A stretch of 64,000 nt of DNA from Candidatus Heimdallarchaeota archaeon (lineage in GTDB: Archaea > Asgardarchaeota > Heimdallarchaeia > Heimdallarchaeales > Heimdallarchaeaceae). The notes under the pieces were generated by a model. The model made no database searches. It worked only from the letters and a program-made list of their open reading frames with translations, and was not told where the DNA came from. Within the stretch, counting starts at the first letter, position 1; each line of letters starts with the position of its first letter. The position numbers and the translations under genes were made by a program. Below, in pieces: positions 60,784-64,000 of the stretch. Where the stretch lies: assembly GCA_021399345.1 (NCBI GenBank), contig JAAFKI010000045.1, positions 179,228 through 243,227 of the forward strand, given 5' to 3'.

Positions 60784-60857
60784 GTAATACGACCGTGTGA
60801 TGTCCATAATATTTCTTTTTAAGTTAACCAGAGAGTAAGCTTGTTCAGGTGAAATAA

Positions 60858-61472
60858 TTGTCATGGAGATTATGGCTAAAATCAAAGCCAAAATCAATTA
60901 ATTTGGGATTCTACGGTGAAGTAAATGCAGGTAAGACCACTCTCGCAAACAAAATTGGTGTGGATTGGGCTGATCAGGAAGTTGGGATTGTAAGTGAAAT
61001 TCCACACGAAACAAGAACAATTCAAAAGCTTGAGAAAGTTAACTTCTCATCTAGTGGAACTACCTTGGATCTTACATTAATCGATATGCCTGGTATAGCA
61101 TCCTCAGTAAATCCAAAGGAGTTCATGAAACATGGACTTACAGCTGGAGAAGCAATGCAAAGAGCTAAAGAGGCAACTAGAGGAATAGTGGAAGCAATAA
61201 AGTTCCTTGAAAATGTAGATGTAGCTCTAGTAGTTATCGATGCAGCAAAATCACCGTTTGATCAGGTAAACTTTACCATTATAGGTAATTTGGAGCACCA
61301 AAAGAAACCATTCATACTAGTTCCAAATAAAATTGATTTACCTGATGTAGACATTCGAGAAGTTAAAGATGCGTTCAGCGAGTATCATGTCATCCCCGTA
61401 TCTGCGTTACAGGGTTATGGTATAGAACAATTATATGATAAAATAGCCGAATTGGCTAGGAAGGTAAGGTGA
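60858..61472 (+). CDS. Era-like GTPase (archaeal, DUF2073-linked)
   Basis: A TRAFAC-class GTPase with GFYGEVNAGKTTLANKIG (G1), TLIDMPGIAS (G3), LVPNKIDLP (G4) and VIPVSALQGYG (G5). There is no KH domain, unlike bacterial Era. Archaeal Era-like GTPases of this type pair with DUF2073 and often OapC. The start is TTG after AGGTGA. The DUF2073 gene follows with overlapping start signals. Confidence 0.9.
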   Translation: MSWRLWLKSKPKSINLGFYGEVNAGKTTLANKIGVDWADQEVGIVSEIPHETRTIQKLEKVNFSSSGTTLDLTLIDMPGIASSVNPKEFMKHGLTAGEAMQRAKEATRGIVEAIKFLENVDVALVVIDAAKSPFDQVNFTIIGNLEHQKKPFILVPNKIDLPDVDIREVKDAFSEYHVIPVSALQGYGIEQLYDKIAELARKVR

Positions 61473-61477
61473 AGAAA

Positions 61478-61828
61478 ATGAAGTATAGAGTAGATTTTAT
61501 ACCTTTTTCTGAGACTGATGATCTATCATCTGAAGAAAAAATCAGTTACATCTTATCCAAAGTAATGAGGAACAGCATATTGGTTCTTGAAGATGGACTT
61601 TCTCACAGTGAAGAGCTCAATCTTATCTCAAGAACAATGAATAAAATTGATTACGGAAACTTTGTAGGTATCAAGATGTTCTCATTTGAGAGCGGAGAAG
61701 ACTTTAAATGGACAAAACTTTTTGGTAAAGGAACCAAGAACAAAGGATTTACAGTAGTAGCACCAAATGATGCAGTGTCAGTAATTAAAGATAAAAGAGG
61801 TATCTTATCCATAAGAATTAGTGGATAG
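61478..61828 (+). CDS. DUF2073 family protein
   Basis: The 117 residues comprise two short alpha/beta units: YRVDFIPFSETDDLSSEEKISYIL, then NSILVLEDGLSHSEELNLI and FVGIKMFSFES...GFTVVAPNDAV. This is the archaeal DUF2073 family, usually located after an Era-like GTPase. The ATG at 61478 lies 5 bases after the Era stop with AAGGTGA as ribosome site. Function is unknown; a partner of the GTPase is implied by context. Confidence 0.85.
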   Translation: MKYRVDFIPFSETDDLSSEEKISYILSKVMRNSILVLEDGLSHSEELNLISRTMNKIDYGNFVGIKMFSFESGEDFKWTKLFGKGTKNKGFTVVAPNDAVSVIKDKRGILSIRISG

Positions 61829-61838
61829 ATACTTAACA

Positions 61839-62333
61839 TTAAACTGCTAAATTTGCTAAAACTTCCTCAAATGTTTTCTCAATGGAAACATCTGTGGAGA
61901 CAACTCTAACAAGATCTTTACCATATAGTTGCATCATGTCGGTCAAAATAATTTCCATTATTTCTGCTTCGATGTTCTCATCAATCTTTGAATCGCTGTA
62001 AGAACGTAACATCAGTCTCTGTCGAAGGTTACGAATTGAACAACGAAATACGATGCATTTTGATACAACAAGGGGAGGGAGTCGCGCTACATGACCATCA
62101 ATAATAAGTGGGAAGGGAGAGGTATTTTTCTCTATTAATTGAGCAAGCTCGGTATTCAGCTTATCATCATCTATTACATAACTTCCTCTTTTTTCATCAT
62201 AAAATTCGTAAAGTTTCCTATATTCGACAAGCTTTCCAATATTTATTACTGTATAACCTTCAGCTTCTAGAAGATCAGCAATAGTAGTCTTACCAGTTCC
62301 AGGAGTTCCTGTTAGAACTATAGCTTGTTTCAT
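61839..62333 (-). CDS. Fap7/AK6-type adenylate kinase-like protein
   Basis: The P-loop IVLTGTPGTGKTTIADLLE, INIGKLVEYRKLYEF and LIIDGHVARL are typical of the Fap7/hCINAP/AK6 family, which assists small-ribosomal-subunit maturation and has adenylate kinase activity. Start at 62333 (MKQAIVLTG) gives the clean N-terminus; the track adds 11 residues. It is convergent with the DUF2073 gene. Confidence 0.94.
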   Translation of the reverse strand: MKQAIVLTGTPGTGKTTIADLLEAEGYTVINIGKLVEYRKLYEFYDEKRGSYVIDDDKLNTELAQLIEKNTSPFPLIIDGHVARLPPLVVSKCIVFRCSIRNLRQRLMLRSYSDSKIDENIEAEIMEIILTDMMQLYGKDLVRVVSTDVSIEKTFEEVLANLAV

Positions 62334-62399
62334 TGGGATATAGATTGTAAATGTGATTAAAAGCATTTACAAAAGAAAGATTTGTGTTTTTTCTGAATT

Positions 62400-62417
62400 T
62401 TCGGAAAATTCGGAAAA
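62400..62417. promoter_or_regulatory. Tandem 9-bp repeat upstream of the AbrB-arsM operon
   Basis: The unit ttcggaaaa occurs twice directly adjoining (62400-62408, 62409-62417). It lies just before the GTTCGAAC palindrome and is probably a regulator site. Confidence 0.5.
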
Positions 62418-62425
62418 TGTATATG

Positions 62426-62435
62426 TGTTCGAACA
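62426..62435. promoter_or_regulatory. Palindrome TGTTCGAACA upstream of the AbrB-arsM operon
   Basis: The perfect 10-bp palindrome TGTTCGAACA lies about 25 bases before the first start codon of the operon. Further flanking bases extend it imperfectly (atatg..catat). ArsR- or AbrB-type dimers commonly bind such sites. Confidence 0.55.
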
Positions 62436-62458
62436 TATGATATTCTTAGGTGCTAAAA

Positions 62459-62740
62459 GTGAGTGATAAAGGACAAAGTGCAGATTGTTGCAGTTCTAGC
62501 AGTGAAGGTTTAGGGTGTTGTCATGTTGAAGGTGTTGTTCATTTAGACGGTAGAGGACAAATTGTACTTCCTAAAAACCTGAGAGATAAGATGAATTTGA
62601 AAGAAGGGGACAAGCTTGTAGTCATAAGTATGAATGATAAAGGAAAGATTGCAAGTATTTCATTAATGAAATCCAACAGATTTGATGGTATGGTTAAATT
62701 GTCACTCAGACCTATAATGAAAGAAATAATGGAAGATTAA
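62459..62740 (+). CDS. AbrB/SpoVT-fold protein with Cys-rich N-terminus
   Basis: The N-terminal ~20 residues carry CC...CC ([19 protein letters not shown]), and the rest is an AbrB/MazE swapped-hairpin domain ([32 protein letters not shown]) with a C-terminal extension. Similar Cys-rich AbrB proteins accompany arsM or hgcAB in other prokaryotes. The GTG at 62459 is preceded by AGGTG; the track's start at 62450 lies inside that ribosome site. A metal- or arsenic-sensing regulator is inferred. Confidence 0.82.
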   Translation: MSDKGQSADCCSSSSEGLGCCHVEGVVHLDGRGQIVLPKNLRDKMNLKEGDKLVVISMNDKGKIASISLMKSNRFDGMVKLSLRPIMKEIMED

Positions 62741-62750
62741 GGTGATAAAT

Positions 62751-63701
62751 ATGGCGAATATAGAAAAACAAACTGTTAGAAAAGTTGTTAGAGATCGATA
62801 TGGCGATGTAGCAAAAAAGAATCTTGAATCTCAAACCCAAGAGACAAAACCTAGACAATCCTCTTGTTGTGGTAGTGATGCAGAAACTAAACCTCAAGAT
62901 ACAAAAGAAACGCAAGATTCTTCTTGTTGTGGAACTCCCTCAGTTGAAGAAGTGAGTAAAGCTATTGGATACTCTTTAGAAGAATTAGCTGAAATTCCGG
63001 AAGCATCCAATATGGGATTGGGGTGCGGTAATCCTACAGCTATTGCAGAAATGAAAGAAGGAGAAGTTGTTTTAGATCTTGGATCAGGAGGAGGACTGGA
63101 TTGTTTCCTTTCATCTAAGAAAGTAGGATTAACAGGTAAAGTTATTGGAGTTGATATGACACCAGACATGATTGACTTAGCTAGAGAAAATGCTCGCAAA
63201 TATGATTATACTAATGTTGAATTTAGACTTGGTGAAATTGAAAATCTGCCTGTTGCAGATAATTCTGTTGATGTTATCATCTCCAATTGTGTTATCAATC
63301 TATCTCCTGAAAAACAAAGAGTGTTTGATGAAGCATTCAGAGTTCTGAAACCTGGAGGAAGATTATCTATTTCAGATATAGTACTTCTCAAAGAACTACC
63401 AGATTCAATAAGAAACAATGAAGACTTATTAGCAGGATGTGTAGCAGGAGCGGAACTAAAAGATAAGTATCTAGAACTCATTAAAAAAGCTGGTTTTGAA
63501 AAATTACAAGTTGTAGATAAATCTTCAGGTCTTCTAGTAGAAAAAGAGTTTGAGGAAGGTATCGATTCGGAACAAGGAGAAAAAGTTCTAGTGATTGACG
63601 GACAGCCTATTGATATAGAAGACTATCAAGATATAAAAGAGGATTTGGATAGTATTGGAGATTCTATCCAAAGCATTACAATTACAGCTTTCAAACCATA
63701 A
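62751..63701 (+). CDS. arsM: Arsenite S-adenosylmethionine methyltransferase
   Basis: ArsM methylates trivalent arsenic. The SAM fold shows [30 protein letters not shown] and [16 protein letters not shown], and the As-coordinating cysteines include SSCCGSD/SSCCGT at the N-terminus, GLGCGNP and AGCVAGA. The double SCCG N-terminus probably delivers As(III). The ATG at 62751 is preceded by AAGGTGAT; the track's GTG is nine bases upstream. It follows the AbrB-like gene by about 10 bases and forms an operon with it. Confidence 0.94.
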   Translation: MANIEKQTVRKVVRDRYGDVAKKNLESQTQETKPRQSSCCGSDAETKPQDTKETQDSSCCGTPSVEEVSKAIGYSLEELAEIPEASNMGLGCGNPTAIAEMKEGEVVLDLGSGGGLDCFLSSKKVGLTGKVIGVDMTPDMIDLARENARKYDYTNVEFRLGEIENLPVADNSVDVIISNCVINLSPEKQRVFDEAFRVLKPGGRLSISDIVLLKELPDSIRNNEDLLAGCVAGAELKDKYLELIKKAGFEKLQVVDKSSGLLVEKEFEEGIDSEQGEKVLVIDGQPIDIEDYQDIKEDLDSIGDSIQSITITAFKP

Positions 63702-63710
63702 GATTGAGGT

Positions 63711-64000
63711 TCATTTAAGAATCTCTTCTGACATCTTTTTTTTACCAAAAACAGCTTTCCAAATTTTCATCTTCTTTGCTTCTCCAGAGCGTATTTTTTG
63801 GAAATTCTCTTTTTGTCTACTAAGCATAATCAGTGATATTCCTATTAGAAGTAATCCTAGAGATAACGGACAAGGAGCCCAAGGCATCAACATGTAAATA
63901 GGTAGAAATAAACCTATAACACCTACTAAAGCTGTAACCACAATATAGGTGATCGAAGAATAACCAATAATAGTTATAATAACTGGCCAGAGAACAATCC
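63711..64000 (-). CDS. Membrane protein, N-terminus beyond the window
   Basis: The frame stays open from 63711 to the right edge. The visible protein contains two hydrophobic segments (WPVIITIIGYSSITYIVVTALVGVIGLFLPIYMLMPW and CPLSLGLLLIGISLIML) and a basic cytoplasmic end. The track's GTG start at 63941 is inside a membrane segment and is not the true start. The family is not recognised. It is convergent with arsM. Confidence 0.65.
   Translation of the reverse strand, partial: IVLWPVIITIIGYSSITYIVVTALVGVIGLFLPIYMLMPWAPCPLSLGLLLIGISLIMLSRQKENFQKIRSGEAKKMKIWKAVFGKKKMSEEILK

Noticed and set aside
63655-63897. 80-residue plus-strand ORF at the right edge
   Set aside because: It overlaps the arsM end and lies antisense to an open membrane-protein frame that continues past the window.

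Overview
The window is AT-rich, densely packed archaeal DNA: short intergenic gaps, T-run ends, many ATG/GTG/TTG starts, and ribosome sites resembling GGTGAT, the complement of an archaeal 16S 3' end. The gene set points to an Asgard archaeon, most likely from the Heimdallarchaeia side. It has archaeal informational genes (archaeal-type PheS/PheT, Kae1, Bud32, 20S proteasome, Tsr3, Fap7/AK6-type kinase, CofC/CofD). It also has eukaryote-flavoured genes: a Rag/Arf-like GTPase with a C-terminal roadblock/longin-like region, several longin/roadblock-like proteins, an alpha-SNAP-like helical-repeat protein, a full-length Rpb5 and a Regnase-like RNase. The lineage is inferred from gene content; no 16S gene or ribosomal protein is present.

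Layout. 0-5.4 kb: a partial APH-like kinase, an acidic repeat protein, and three paralogous longin/roadblock-like proteins around a membrane zinc-ribbon protein. 5.5-9.5 kb: PurM/HypE-like protein, Bud32, MJ1487-type radical SAM protein, Kae1. 9.6-16.7 kb: two zinc-finger membrane proteins, a divergent pair of 2-phosphoglycerate-kinase-like proteins, PheT/PheS, and a GcvH-like protein without its lipoyl lysine. 16.8-25.6 kb: a 1666-residue surface protein with a cytoplasmic longin-like/winged-helix tail, a tandem metallophosphoesterase with one dead domain, a CBS protein and an APH-like kinase. 25.6-28.1 kb: a small winged-helix regulator behind a repeat-flanked operator, a thioredoxin-reductase-like protein, a BshB-like deacetylase and tRNA-Arg(GCG).

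28.2-39.2 kb: an AONS/serine-palmitoyltransferase-like enzyme, the RNase P RNA gene (absent from the ORF track), a transmembrane protein with an extracellular domain and a cytoplasmic Regnase-type NYN nuclease, a winged-helix protein, proteasome beta and alpha, a metallo-beta-lactamase protein, a large M48 membrane protease and a solo longin-like/winged-helix protein. 39.3-46.7 kb: lipid kinase, tRNA-Thr(CGT) with a 13-nt intron, the Rag-like GTPase, a surface protein, a phosphoesterase, a flippase-like protein and a 54-residue zinc ribbon missed by the track. 47-50.4 kb: bshC and bshA convergent, tsr3, tRNA-Arg(CCT). 50.5-64 kb: helical-repeat protein, YjbQ, a BpsA-like protein, OapC, full-length Rpb5, cofD, a TIM-barrel remnant, cofC, M24 peptidase, sulfotransferase, Era-like GTPase with DUF2073, AK6, and an AbrB-arsM operon.

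How genes may work together. BshA, BshB and BshC could make bacillithiol, a bacterial thiol unexpected in an archaeon. The longin/roadblock proteins, the longin-tailed surface protein and the Rag-like GTPase are components expected of a membrane-associated signalling or trafficking network. The Regnase-like receptor has the topology of a sensor that could cut RNA in response to an outside or lumenal signal. CofD plus CofC implies coenzyme F420. All functional links are inferred from sequence. No CRISPR array, insertion sequence, prophage or rRNA gene was seen.
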